Positions 47,873 to 56,304 of a DNA stretch of 64,000 nt are shown piece after piece. Origin of the DNA: Flavobacterium psychrotrophum (GTDB lineage: Bacteria; Bacteroidota; Bacteroidia; Flavobacteriales; Flavobacteriaceae). The notes beneath the pieces are model-generated. The model had not been told where the DNA came from. It ran no database searches and saw nothing but the letters and a program-made list of their open reading frames with translations. The position numbers and the translations under genes were made by a program. Numbering within the stretch: position 1 is the first letter of the stretch; each line of letters opens with the position of its first letter. The DNA is taken from the NCBI RefSeq assembly GCF_003403075.1, contig NZ_CP031557.1:1426001-1490000 (forward strand). The letters run 5' to 3'.

Positions 47873-48796
47873 ATGAAATTTTATTATTGCTTAGTAATCG
47901 CAATGGTTATTGCGGTTACATCCTGTACGCTTGATAAAACCGATTATGAAGCCGAAATAGGCGCCGTAGTTCCTGAACATTATGAATTTAAAGAAGCTGT
48001 CTCCTTAACCAGCGGCATTTATAAAATAAGCATCGAAGCGCTAAACGGTACACTTTATAAAGGTTATAACGAAATACATATAAAAATTACCAATACACAA
48101 GCCAGGCAGGATGTAAATGGATCTGCTGTTACTTTTTTACCTGTATTAACTGATGGTGCCGGAAATAACTCATCATGTCCGCATAAATACAGTATGGACT
48201 ATGATGCCGAAAATCAGTATTATGTAGGTTATGGTGTTTTTACAAGTCTTAGTAGTGTTACAGAAAACTGGAAGTTGTATCTCAGCTTTACCGACGGTGG
48301 ACAAACTCATACTGTAAATGAAGTAATTTCGGTTAAAGAGCAGCCCAATAAAAACCTGAACATGACAACATTTACAGGTAACGACGGTGCACAATATGTA
48401 ATAGCATTAATAGCTCCGCAAAGGCCAAAGGTCTCAGAAAATGAACTTATTGCGGGAATATATAAATATAACCAGCCCGATGGCCCGGCTACAGCTTTTC
48501 CGGATCCGTTGCAGTTTACTTATAATGAAGTTAGTGGTTACACATTACGACTGGATCCCAGGATGCCGGAACCCTCTATGGGAAACCATTCTTCTCTCAA
48601 TAACCAGGACTTAACGCAGCACAGTAATAGCCTCTATTATGGCGTGGTAAACTATACCATGACAGGAAACTGGACCCTGAACTTTGTTATGCTCAATCAA
48701 AATGGGATGATTTTAAAAGGCACCCAGGTACCTACTACTTTCACGCCTGGGGTGCAGGGCGTAAAAAGTGAACTTTTTATAGATATATTATTCTAA
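47873..48796 (+). CDS. lipoprotein with two YtkA/FixH-like domains, probable copper chaperone
   Basis: A 307-aa lipoprotein from ATG 47873 (MKFYYCLVIAMVIAVTSC, Cys18); an in-frame ATG at 47804 would put 23 polar residues before the signal. It appears to have two related beta-sandwich units. Each has a Met/His stretch followed by 'YYVGYGVF' or 'YYGVVNYTM' strands and 'W.L..' (SSCPHKYSMDYD ... ENWKLYLSF; RMPEPSMGNHSS ... MTGNWTLNFVM). The second closely follows the YtkA/FixH pattern MP.MGH-like plus Y.G.V.F.M.G.W. These domains bind copper in oxidase assembly. It lies 4 bases before the receptor gene, so it may accept imported copper. Confidence 0.75.
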   Translation: MKFYYCLVIAMVIAVTSCTLDKTDYEAEIGAVVPEHYEFKEAVSLTSGIYKISIEALNGTLYKGYNEIHIKITNTQARQDVNGSAVTFLPVLTDGAGNNSSCPHKYSMDYDAENQYYVGYGVFTSLSSVTENWKLYLSFTDGGQTHTVNEVISVKEQPNKNLNMTTFTGNDGAQYVIALIAPQRPKVSENELIAGIYKYNQPDGPATAFPDPLQFTYNEVSGYTLRLDPRMPEPSMGNHSSLNNQDLTQHSNSLYYGVVNYTMTGNWTLNFVMLNQNGMILKGTQVPTTFTPGVQGVKSELFIDILF

Positions 48797-48800
48797 AGCG

Positions 48801-50768
48801 ATGAAGATAATAACTATTATCCTGCTCCTGTTAGGACTAAGGGTTGCTGCTCAAAATGACAGCATTAATATTCTGGAAGAAATAAAGGTAAACGCTGTTG
48901 TAAAGAAGAAGATAGAAACAGATATGAAAATGGCTGTTTCGGTAGATGAATTCTTAGCATCTTCAGGCAATATCAGTTTTATAAAACGCGGAGCTTATGC
49001 CTGGGAACCTTTGCTTAATAATATGAGTAGTGAACGATCTATACTTACCATAGATGGCATGCGTATTTTTGGCGCGTGTACTGATAAGATGGATCCTGTT
49101 ACATCCTATGTAGAAGTTAATAACCTTTCTACAATCGAAATCAAATCAGGGCAGGAAGGCAGCCTGCACGGTGCTACTGTTGCGGGAAGTATAGACCTGA
49201 AGCACAAAAGCACACCGTTTGGGCTTATTAAAAAATGGAATGCCGGATATCAAAGTGGATTTGAGTTTAATAACAAACAGCTTTTTAACCTTGGTAATGT
49301 ATCTTATTCCGGCGACAAGTTTGTGGCAGACGGAAGCATATCATATCGAAAGGCAGGGAATTATACTGCCGGAAATGACAAGGAAGTAAAACACTCCCAG
49401 TTTAGTAAATTCAATACATCTTTAGGTCTTGCTTATAAAACCGGTAATTTGTCATCATTACGTGCAGACGTTATTTTTGATGAGGCGAAAGATGTAGGTT
49501 TTCCTGCATTACCCATGGATCTATGGCTATCAAGGGCAATAATTACATCATTGTCTTACAAACAACTGTTTGAAAAAGGACTTATAAAAGCAATAGATAC
49601 TAAGGCTTATTTTAATGCCATAGAGCATTATATGGATGATACCACGCGCCCGGAAAACCTTGTACATATGGATATGCCGGGGTGGAGCACCACATATGGC
49701 CTTGTTTCTAAAGCCAGTCTTATGAGCAATCGCTACATATCAGAAATACAGTTTAATGCCTTTGATAACCTATCTATTGCAGAGATGCGTATGTATCCGC
49801 AGGACCGTAGCCAGAGAACAATGTTTGCATATAGCTGGCCTTGGGTAACCACGCGTTTTGCAGGACTTTCGATGAATAATTCTTATGAAATTTCAGAAAA
49901 AAGCCAACTGAATTTTGGCGGCTCTTTAGGCGTAAACTACAATAACTCTAAATATGTAGAGTTTAACTGGATTTTTCATCCCGGAGCACCACAGCAAAAA
50001 ACAAGGATATTGCCTGGGCTGCACGCATCTTATCAATTGGCCATAAGCAAATTTAACTTTTCGGCAGGAGCAGGTTATGGGCATAGGGCACCATCTGTAT
50101 CAGAAGGATATGGTTATTACATTTATAATAGTTTTGACCGTTACGATTACATAGGTAATCCTGACCTGAAAAATGAAATATCAAATGAACTTAACGCGAG
50201 TGCCGGATTTAAAAATGACAAGTTTAGCTTACAGGCCAAAGTAAATTATTTCTACATCAAAAATTACATCATAGGCAGGGTTTTAAGCTTGGGTAGCCCT
50301 ATGAATTATCAGTCGGTAGGGGTAAAGGGGTACACATCTTTAGACTATGCCACATTGTTTAACTTTTCGCTAAACAGCAGTTATATCATTTTGCAGGATT
50401 TGCATTGGGAGGGTTTACTAACCTATGCACGAGCCCAGGATAATAAAGGCGGTAACCTGCCTTTTATTCGCCCGCTTAGTTATAAATCTTCACTCCATTA
50501 TATGATTAACAAGTTTAGGATACAGGCATCTGTTAACGGCGATTTTTCTCAAATTAATTACAGCCCGGAATATGGCGAAGACCAGACACCGGCTTATGCA
50601 ATTTTTAACCTGTCGGCAGATTATGCTTTCAAAATTAAAAATGTTGGCGTAGTAGTACAGGCTGGCGCAGAAAACCTACTAAATGAGTATTACAGCACTT
50701 ATGCAGACTGGGGCAACATACCCCGAATGGGGCGCAACATATTCACATCTTTAAAATTTAATCTTTAA
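48801..50768 (+). CDS. TonB-dependent copper receptor, OprC/NosA-like
   Basis: A 655-aa outer-membrane receptor with a signal peptide ending VAAQ, a plug (about 25-140) and a barrel ending in FTSLKFNL. Two features identify copper. The plug has GACTDKMDPVTSYVE with C93 and M97 (CxxxM). The barrel has EHYMDD with H276 and M278 (HxM), followed by HMDMPGW. Pseudomonas OprC binds Cu through C143/M147 and H323/M325, the same pattern. It should import copper using TonB energy. Encoded between the YtkA-like lipoprotein (4 bases) and MbnP (28 bases). Confidence 0.9.
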   Translation: MKIITIILLLLGLRVAAQNDSINILEEIKVNAVVKKKIETDMKMAVSVDEFLASSGNISFIKRGAYAWEPLLNNMSSERSILTIDGMRIFGACTDKMDPVTSYVEVNNLSTIEIKSGQEGSLHGATVAGSIDLKHKSTPFGLIKKWNAGYQSGFEFNNKQLFNLGNVSYSGDKFVADGSISYRKAGNYTAGNDKEVKHSQFSKFNTSLGLAYKTGNLSSLRADVIFDEAKDVGFPALPMDLWLSRAIITSLSYKQLFEKGLIKAIDTKAYFNAIEHYMDDTTRPENLVHMDMPGWSTTYGLVSKASLMSNRYISEIQFNAFDNLSIAEMRMYPQDRSQRTMFAYSWPWVTTRFAGLSMNNSYEISEKSQLNFGGSLGVNYNNSKYVEFNWIFHPGAPQQKTRILPGLHASYQLAISKFNFSAGAGYGHRAPSVSEGYGYYIYNSFDRYDYIGNPDLKNEISNELNASAGFKNDKFSLQAKVNYFYIKNYIIGRVLSLGSPMNYQSVGVKGYTSLDYATLFNFSLNSSYIILQDLHWEGLLTYARAQDNKGGNLPFIRPLSYKSSLHYMINKFRIQASVNGDFSQINYSPEYGEDQTPAYAIFNLSADYAFKIKNVGVVVQAGAENLLNEYYSTYADWGNIPRMGRNIFTSLKFNL

Positions 50769-50796
50769 AATAAAAACAATTAATAAATTACTTAAA

Positions 50797-51660
50797 ATGA
50801 AAATCTTAAAACAATACCTTTTCCTTTCGCTTACAGCACTTGCCTTAGCTTCATGTTCAGATGATAATGACCCGGCAGCAAATAATGTTACCCTGGCTTT
50901 TAACAACACATTAGGCAGTACAGCTATTGTACTTGGCAATGCTAATTCGGCTACAGCAACAACAGGTACATCTGCTGCGGGGCAGGTACATCATTTCTCG
51001 GAGTTAAAATATGTAATAAGCAACATCCGCCTTATAAAAGATGACGGAACTGAAGTGCCTTATAACATAAATGATCTGGATAAAGGCGCTACAGTTATAG
51101 ACCAGTCTAAACCGGCATCGTTAAACTATTTGTTAGCTAACATACCTGCCGGTGTTTACAGGCAGTTGAAATTTGGCCTGGGTATAAAACCGGAACAAAA
51201 TACACTGGACCAGGTACGTTTCCCAAATTTTTATGCCGCAGCTGGTGCTAATGATACAGAGATGATGTGGGAGTGGGGAGCAGGCTACCGTTTTACTAAG
51301 ATTGAAGGCTTTTATGATGCAGATAACAAAGTAATGTCTATACATACCGGAAGCACCGTTCAGGGCGCAGAAGGTAATTATACGCAAGGTGTAAACGCTT
51401 ATAGGGATATTACCCTGAATCTTGTTACAAACGCAATAGTGGGCAGTTCTGCACCAAAAATTACCATACAGGCAGATTTTAGCAAATTACTTAGTGGTGC
51501 TACAAATACCATAACACTATCTACAGGTACAGGTATGGACGATAATGCTACGCCGAACATACATACTGCGGTACAGATGATAAAATTTGTTGATAATCTT
51601 GGCGGAAACGGCACGAGTGATAACAGCGGAATGTTTTCTGTAAGTAATGTTGCAAATTAA
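50797..51660 (+). CDS. mbnP: MbnP-family copper-binding lipoprotein
   Basis: A 287-aa lipoprotein (LALASC, Cys20) of the MbnP family. Landmarks are HHFSELKYVISNI (H65/H66), GIKPEQNTLDQVRFPN, MMWEWGAGYRFTKIEG (W158, W160), MSIHTGSTVQG (H183) and PNIHTAVQMIKF (H256). In studied MbnP proteins a conserved Trp is oxidised to kynurenine by the partner MbnH, creating a Cu(I) site with His ligands. W158 or W160 is the candidate here. It is surface or periplasmic, followed 69 bases later by mbnH, and preceded by the copper receptor. Confidence 0.9.
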   Translation: MKILKQYLFLSLTALALASCSDDNDPAANNVTLAFNNTLGSTAIVLGNANSATATTGTSAAGQVHHFSELKYVISNIRLIKDDGTEVPYNINDLDKGATVIDQSKPASLNYLLANIPAGVYRQLKFGLGIKPEQNTLDQVRFPNFYAAAGANDTEMMWEWGAGYRFTKIEGFYDADNKVMSIHTGSTVQGAEGNYTQGVNAYRDITLNLVTNAIVGSSAPKITIQADFSKLLSGATNTITLSTGTGMDDNATPNIHTAVQMIKFVDNLGGNGTSDNSGMFSVSNVAN

Positions 51661-51729
51661 ATAACAATGAGCAGCCGTCTCAAAATATGAGGCGGCTTCC
51701 AATTAAAAGCGTTTAGAAGTCCTTCATCC

Positions 51730-52749
51730 ATGAAAAAAGTATTTTGTATTTTACTACCTATAATCTTATTTATATCATGCAGTAATGATGATTATAAGCC
51801 TGTCTCTTATAACAATACTGAAATTGCTTTAAATATACCCGCCGGATTTCCGGCTTTAAATAATGCGGTACTCGAAAATCCTCCTACATTATATGGTACA
51901 GCGTTAGGTAAAATGCTTTTTACAGATAAAAGATTTAGTGCAGATAATTCAATTTCCTGCGCTGAATGTCATATACAGGCACTCGCCTTTTCTGATAACA
52001 ACGCGCGGGGCATTGGCGTTAAGGGGAGGGTTGGGCTTAGAAATGTACCTCCTTTGCAAAATTTGGCTTTTATGAATTTTTACAACTGGGATGGCAGTAA
52101 ACTTCAGCTTGAGAAACAGTCGCTTGTGCCTATTATTACACATGAAGAAATGGACTCTTCCATATTAGATATTATAGGTAAAATAAAAGATGATGCTACT
52201 TATAAAGAGTTGTTTAATAAAGCGTTTGGAGATGAAGACATTACGCCCGAAAGGATTTATAAAAGCATTGCCCAATATGAGTATACGTTACTATCTGCTA
52301 ACAGTAAATATGACAAAGTAATGAGAAATAAGGGTGAAGATTTTACAGTAAGCGAAGCTTCAGGATATGAGGTTTTCCGGCAGAAATGCGTATCCTGCCA
52401 TAGTACAGCTTTGTTTACAGATCAATCTTTCAGGAATATTGGCTTTCCGCTAAATCAGGATACTAACGAGGCTGGCAGGGCAAGGGTAACAGGCATCTCT
52501 GCGGATTATATGAGCTTTAGGGTACCATCATTAAGAAACGTAGCACTTACTGCGCCTTATGGCAGTTTTGGTCAGTTTGCAACTTTAAAATCTGTACTTG
52601 ATTATTTTAGTGATGGAGTTTTAGACGCAGACAATCTTGATCCTGTTTTTAAAAATAACAGCGGTAAAATTCCTTTAACAGAAACCGAAAAAGTAAATCT
52701 TATAGCATTTATGAAAACACTGACAGACGATAGTTTTATTTCAGATTAA
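51730..52749 (+). CDS. mbnH: MbnH/MauG-like di-haem enzyme
   Basis: A 339-aa cytochrome c peroxidase-family lipoprotein (LFISC, Cys17) with two haem c motifs: CAECH (77-81) and CVSCH (220-224). It has the family stretches GKMLFTDKRFSADNSIS, GRVGLRNVPPLQNLAFMNFYNWDG and FRVPSLRNVALTAPYGSFG. MbnH uses a bis-Fe(IV) state to oxidise a Trp of MbnP to kynurenine. Adjacency to mbnP supports this over a peroxide-detoxifying role. A terminator follows at 52788. Confidence 0.9.
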   Translation: MKKVFCILLPIILFISCSNDDYKPVSYNNTEIALNIPAGFPALNNAVLENPPTLYGTALGKMLFTDKRFSADNSISCAECHIQALAFSDNNARGIGVKGRVGLRNVPPLQNLAFMNFYNWDGSKLQLEKQSLVPIITHEEMDSSILDIIGKIKDDATYKELFNKAFGDEDITPERIYKSIAQYEYTLLSANSKYDKVMRNKGEDFTVSEASGYEVFRQKCVSCHSTALFTDQSFRNIGFPLNQDTNEAGRARVTGISADYMSFRVPSLRNVALTAPYGSFGQFATLKSVLDYFSDGVLDADNLDPVFKNNSGKIPLTETEKVNLIAFMKTLTDDSFISD

Positions 52750-52787
52750 CGATTGAAATTTCATGAACAAATACTTCAATAAACAAC

Positions 52788-52821
52788 AAAAGCTCACAGA
52801 TTTAAAACTGTGAGCTTTTTT
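52788..52821. terminator. intrinsic terminator between mbnH and the Spy-like gene
   Basis: A 12-bp perfect stem AAAAGCTCACAG/CTGTGAGCTTTT with an 8-base loop is T-flanked on one side and A-flanked on the other. It serves the convergent units. Confidence 0.92.
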
Positions 52822-52844
52822 AATAGCATAATCAGGGGGGCATG

Positions 52845-53288
52845 CTAGTCTTTCTTTTTATCCCGAAACTGTTCTATCAGTTTTTTCTTAAAATCTTCTT
52901 CCGCTTTTTTAAGCTTTAATATTTTGGCAGATCCTATTATGGGTTTAAGATCATCTGTAAGTTTTGCTTTCAGTTCAAAAAGTTCGCGGTCAGCTGCTTC
53001 CAGTTTATCAAGGCAGCCTGCGGCTTCTTTTTCGGGCATTTTGTCAAAGCCGGACTGGTCTATCTTTGCTATAAGCGGACGCATCCTGTCATGGCGTATT
53101 TTAAATTGCTTTTCATCAAAAGCATTATAAACCGGCCAGAATTTAGCTGCTTCATCCGGGGTAAGGCTAAGTTCAGACGTAAAGAACGAAACCTTAAGTG
53201 CCTTTATTTGCTCGTGCTTATCTTTTTGGGCATAACCCGTAAGGCAAAATAGTAGCAGTAGGGGTAGTAGTGTTTTTAATTTTTTCAT
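52845..53288 (-). CDS. Spy/CpxP-like periplasmic 'sensor of ECF sigma factor' protein
   Basis: A 147-aa secreted helical protein (signal ending LTGYAQ). It shows LSLTPDEAAKFWPVYNAFD and KIRHDRMRPLIAKI, the LTxxx-type heavy-metal-sensor/Spy pattern seen in Bacteroidota downstream of ECF sigma genes. The C-terminus is a Lys/Glu coiled coil. It is encoded 3 bases after the membrane protein that follows the sigma factor. Probably a periplasmic chaperone or stress reporter for the sigma module; the signal is unknown, though copper genes flank it on both sides. Confidence 0.82.
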   Translation of the reverse strand: MKKLKTLLPLLLLFCLTGYAQKDKHEQIKALKVSFFTSELSLTPDEAAKFWPVYNAFDEKQFKIRHDRMRPLIAKIDQSGFDKMPEKEAAGCLDKLEAADRELFELKAKLTDDLKPIIGSAKILKLKKAEEDFKKKLIEQFRDKKKD

Positions 53289-53291
53289 GGT

Positions 53292-53693
53292 TTATTCGTA
53301 TATATTTTCATCCAGTAAATAATCTTCAACAGCATCATCGTTTATGGTAAGCGACGATTCAAGTTGCTTAATATCCTGTTCATTTAATTGCTGTGTAAGG
53401 TCATACGTGCTTACATTACTATTGTAAACTAAATAGTTTTCGATAGTAACATCATCTGGCTGTGCTGTTTTTTGGTTATTCAGCATAAAAAACCATCCTG
53501 CGCCCAGTAGCAATATAAAAGCCGCTGCTGCACTAAACCATACGGGCATATGCCTGTAAAGCGGAAGCACTTTAGGTTCGGGCTGTTCGGCAATTTGAGT
53601 CATCATACGCTCAGTAAAAACATCAAAGTAGCCCTCCGGTACCCTAAAACCGGTTTTCATTTTATCCTCTTCATCTATCTTAAAATCTTTCAT
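53292..53693 (-). CDS. membrane protein of the ECF sigma operon (putative anti-sigma partner)
   Basis: A 133-aa protein with a cytoplasmic N-terminus (EDKMKTGFRVPEGYFDVFTERM), one membrane segment (MPVWFSAAAAFILLLGAGWFFM, about 48-69) and an acidic extracellular tail. The layout and place between the sigma factor and the Spy-like protein fit an anti-sigma factor, but no zinc-binding anti-sigma HxxxCxxC motif is present. The FxVPEGYF element is common in flavobacterial homologues of this position. Confidence 0.75.
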   Translation of the reverse strand: MKDFKIDEEDKMKTGFRVPEGYFDVFTERMMTQIAEQPEPKVLPLYRHMPVWFSAAAAFILLLGAGWFFMLNNQKTAQPDDVTIENYLVYNSNVSTYDLTQQLNEQDIKQLESSLTINDDAVEDYLLDENIYE

Positions 53694-53723
53694 GGCAGTT
53701 AGACTATAGTGTTATTAAAAAGT

Positions 53724-54341
53724 TTAATGCGTGTTAACATAATCTTCTATTTTTTTTACCGCATGGTGGTATGATGCTTTTAAAGCGCCCACACTGGTGC
53801 CTGTAGCTGTTGATATCTCCTCATACGGCAGGTCTTCAAAATACCGCATCTTAAAAACCAGCTGTTGCTTTTCCGGCAGTGTTGCTACAGCCTCCTGAAG
53901 TTTAAGCTGTAAGGCATCTCCCTCAAAGTAATCATCGGCACGCATCTTGGCAACTTCTTTCTGCAAAACTTCCTCATTAGTGATACCGCCTCTTTTTGCC
54001 CTTTGGTTTACAAAAGTAATAGCCTCATTAGTAGCTATGCGGTACATCCATGAGAAAAGCTTGCTTTCGCCTTTAAAGCTCTTCAGGTTGCTAAAAATCT
54101 TTATAAAGGTATTTTGCAGTACATCATCGGCATCGTCATGGCTTATAACAATAGTACGTATATGGTTATACAACGTCCTGCTGTATTGCCCCAATAGCTG
54201 CCTAAAAGCTGCCTCGCGTGTATCGTTATGTAGCAACAGTGCTATAAATGCTTTTTCGTCCTGCAAAGTAATTGCCTTTTTATATAAGACTAAAGTTACT
54301 GCAAAAGGTTTAATTAATGTTTGTTTTATAATTCGTAACAA
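53724..54341 (-). CDS. ECF-type RNA polymerase sigma factor
   Basis: A 205-aa sigma-70 family protein: region 2 (YSRTLYNHIRTIVISHDDADDVLQNTF, then SWMYRIATNEAITFVNQ) and region 4 (LPEKQQLVFKMRYFEDLPYEEISTATG). The start at 54341 gives about 25 unusual N-terminal residues; an in-frame TTG near codon 26 is an alternative, so the exact start is uncertain. It heads a three-gene operon and is divergent from the copper-storage gene across about 80 bases, so the sigma factor could control both (inference). Confidence 0.9.
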   Translation of the reverse strand: MLRIIKQTLIKPFAVTLVLYKKAITLQDEKAFIALLLHNDTREAAFRQLLGQYSRTLYNHIRTIVISHDDADDVLQNTFIKIFSNLKSFKGESKLFSWMYRIATNEAITFVNQRAKRGGITNEEVLQKEVAKMRADDYFEGDALQLKLQEAVATLPEKQQLVFKMRYFEDLPYEEISTATGTSVGALKASYHHAVKKIEDYVNTH

Positions 54342-54421
54342 AACCTTTAACAGCTTTTTAAAACTCAGCCTGCGGGCTATATCGTAACTTTATGTGTTAT
54401 GAACCTTTAAATAAGCCTGTT

Positions 54422-54739
54422 ATGAAAAATAATGCAATGATAGATGCCTGCCTGGCTTGTTTTGCGGCCTGCGAAATGTGTGCCACGGCCTGTATAAAAA
54501 TGGTTAATGCAAGCCACACGCACTGTATAGCACTTTGCCGCGACTGTGCCGATATTTGTGCCCTGTGTGTTAAGTTTGAAGAACGTGAGTCAGCTTTTGC
54601 ACAGCAGCTTATGGCTGTATGTGCAGACCTTTGTATTGCCTGTGCTGAGGAATGCGACAAATTTGCAGCAATGCACGACCATTGTAAAGAATGTGCTAAT
54701 GCCTGCCGGGAATGTGCCGAAGAGTGTATGGCTTACTAA
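54422..54739 (+). CDS. four-helix-bundle copper-storage protein (Csp3-like, DUF326)
   Basis: A 105-aa protein from ATG 54422, chosen over 54392 because the four-helix repeat begins at IDACLACFAACEMC. It has 19 Cys arranged as CxxCxxxC-type repeats on four helices (CIALCRDCADICALC, CADLCIACAEEC, CKECANACRECAEEC). Csp proteins fill such a core with many Cu(I) ions. No signal peptide is present, so it resembles cytosolic Csp3 rather than exported Csp1. It lies 1.7 kb from the MbnP/MbnH/receptor locus, on the other side of the sigma operon. Confidence 0.9.
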   Translation: MKNNAMIDACLACFAACEMCATACIKMVNASHTHCIALCRDCADICALCVKFEERESAFAQQLMAVCADLCIACAEECDKFAAMHDHCKECANACRECAEECMAY

Positions 54740-54817
54740 ATAAAAATAACCAAATCTTTACCCGATATCCTTTACTTTTTGTGGGGGATATCGTATTTTT
54801 GACTTTTAACTACTATT

Positions 54818-55474
54818 ATGGTTCACACGGTTATTTTTGATATGGATGGCGTTATTGTAGATACTGAGCCACTACACCACCTTGCATACCACCAGCACTT
54901 CAGGCAGCTTAATATAGAAATCCCTAAAGATGTTTATGCCACCTACACGGGGCTAAGTACTAAAAATACATATCAGCGTATTAAGGAAGCGTATGGACTG
55001 GAGCACGAAATACCGGGCCTTATACAAAGCAAGCGCGATTTTTTCAACGATCTTTTTGATACTAAAGAAGACCTTGAAATGCTGCCGGGTGTATTTAACC
55101 TTATTAAGGATGTACACGCGTCGGGCATACAGTTGGTATTAGCATCGTCGGCTTCACACGTAACGATAAAGAGGGTGTTTGACCGTTTTGGGCTGCATCA
55201 GTATTTTACCCATACAGTTAGTGGTGAAGACTTTCCGCAGTCAAAACCGCATCCTGCCATCTTTTTAAAAGCTGCTGAATTATCGGGTTCGCCCGTAACC
55301 GAATGTATTGTAATAGAAGACAGTACAAACGGAATTACAGCTGCAAATGCCGCAGGTATATTTTGCGTAGGCTACAGGAGCGCCAACACTGCCCCGCAGG
55401 AACTGGGCGAGGCAAGCCTAGTCATCAATCATTTTGATGAGCTTACGGCTGAAAAGATTAAAACATTAGTATAG
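54818..55474 (+). CDS. HAD-family phosphatase, tandem copy 1
   Basis: A 218-aa HAD subfamily IA protein, beta-phosphoglucomutase/DOG phosphatase-like. Motif I is FDMDGVIVDTEP (nucleophile D8, acid/base D10), motif II LASSAS, the Lys is in SKPHPAIF and motif IV is VIEDSTNG. Between motifs I and II is the four-helix cap. Substrate unknown; relatives dephosphorylate small sugar phosphates. It is followed 72 bases later by a close paralogue. It shares the motifs of copies 2 and 3 nearly word for word but has its own cap sequence. Confidence 0.9.
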   Translation: MVHTVIFDMDGVIVDTEPLHHLAYHQHFRQLNIEIPKDVYATYTGLSTKNTYQRIKEAYGLEHEIPGLIQSKRDFFNDLFDTKEDLEMLPGVFNLIKDVHASGIQLVLASSASHVTIKRVFDRFGLHQYFTHTVSGEDFPQSKPHPAIFLKAAELSGSPVTECIVIEDSTNGITAANAAGIFCVGYRSANTAPQELGEASLVINHFDELTAEKIKTLV

Positions 55475-55546
55475 ATTAGAGTCGCAGTCCCAATTTTCAG
55501 GCTGCTAAACTTTACGACTTTATAAACTTTAGACTTTTAAACTAAT

Positions 55547-56203
55547 ATGATTAAAGCAGTAATATTTGATATGGATGGAGTAGTGGTAGATACCGAACCG
55601 CTAAGCCACAGAGCTAATAAAAAGTTTTATGAATCGCTAGGCCTTGATGTTACCGATGATGTGTATTCAACATTCATTGGCAATTCTGACAAAAACATTA
55701 TCCAGAAGATCAAGAATATTTATGGTGTAGACACAGATGAGGCTGTATTAGTAGCGCAGGGTCTGGAATATTATTGCCAGGAATTTGACGCCGATGCTAC
55801 CTTAGAATTAATGCCCGGTTTAAAAAATCTTGTTATTGATCTTTATAATAACGGCATGACAATTTTACTGGCGTCATCATCATCTAAAGTAAAGATAGAG
55901 AGGGTTTTTAATCGATTTGGTTTAAACCAATACTTTAGCCATAAAATAAGCGGACAGGATTTTGAATTCTCTAAACCACACCCGGCTATATTTTTAGACG
56001 CGGTTGCTAAATCTGGCTTTACAGCAGATGAATGTATTGTTATCGAAGACAGTACAAACGGTATTAAAGCCGCAAAAGCTGCCGGCATTTATTGCATAGG
56101 TTACAAAAGCGAAGAAGAAAGCCTTCAGGATACATCATTGGCAGATGAAGTAATAACCGATTTTAGCCAGTTGAGTTTTGAAAGAATAAGAGATATTAAA
56201 TAA
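55547..56203 (+). CDS. HAD-family phosphatase, tandem copy 2
   Basis: 218 aa, same length and motif layout as copy 1 (FDMDGVVVDTEP; LASSSSK; SGQDFEFSKPHPAIF; VIEDSTNGIKAAKAAGIYC). It is visibly closer to copy 3 than to copy 1 (both have EFSKPHPAIFL and a VFxRFxL segment). An inverted repeat lies between it and copy 3. Substrate unknown. Confidence 0.9.
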   Translation: MIKAVIFDMDGVVVDTEPLSHRANKKFYESLGLDVTDDVYSTFIGNSDKNIIQKIKNIYGVDTDEAVLVAQGLEYYCQEFDADATLELMPGLKNLVIDLYNNGMTILLASSSSKVKIERVFNRFGLNQYFSHKISGQDFEFSKPHPAIFLDAVAKSGFTADECIVIEDSTNGIKAAKAAGIYCIGYKSEEESLQDTSLADEVITDFSQLSFERIRDIK

Positions 56204-56300
56204 TTTGTTTCAGGTTTCAGGTTCAAAGTTTATTTTAAAGTTTTGTGCGTAGTAATCTTCAGCTTGAGTGAGTAACCTGAAACTTTAAACCTGAAACAAA
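56204..56300. repeat. inverted repeat between HAD copies 2 and 3
   Basis: TTTGTTTCAGGTTT (56204-56217) and its exact complement AAACCTGAAACAAA (56287-56300) enclose degenerate further copies of the word (CAGGTTTCAGGTT; AACCTGAAACTTT). This could fold into a long hairpin, or be a short interspersed repeat that spread by replication slippage. Confidence 0.7.
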
Positions 56301-56304
56301 AAAT

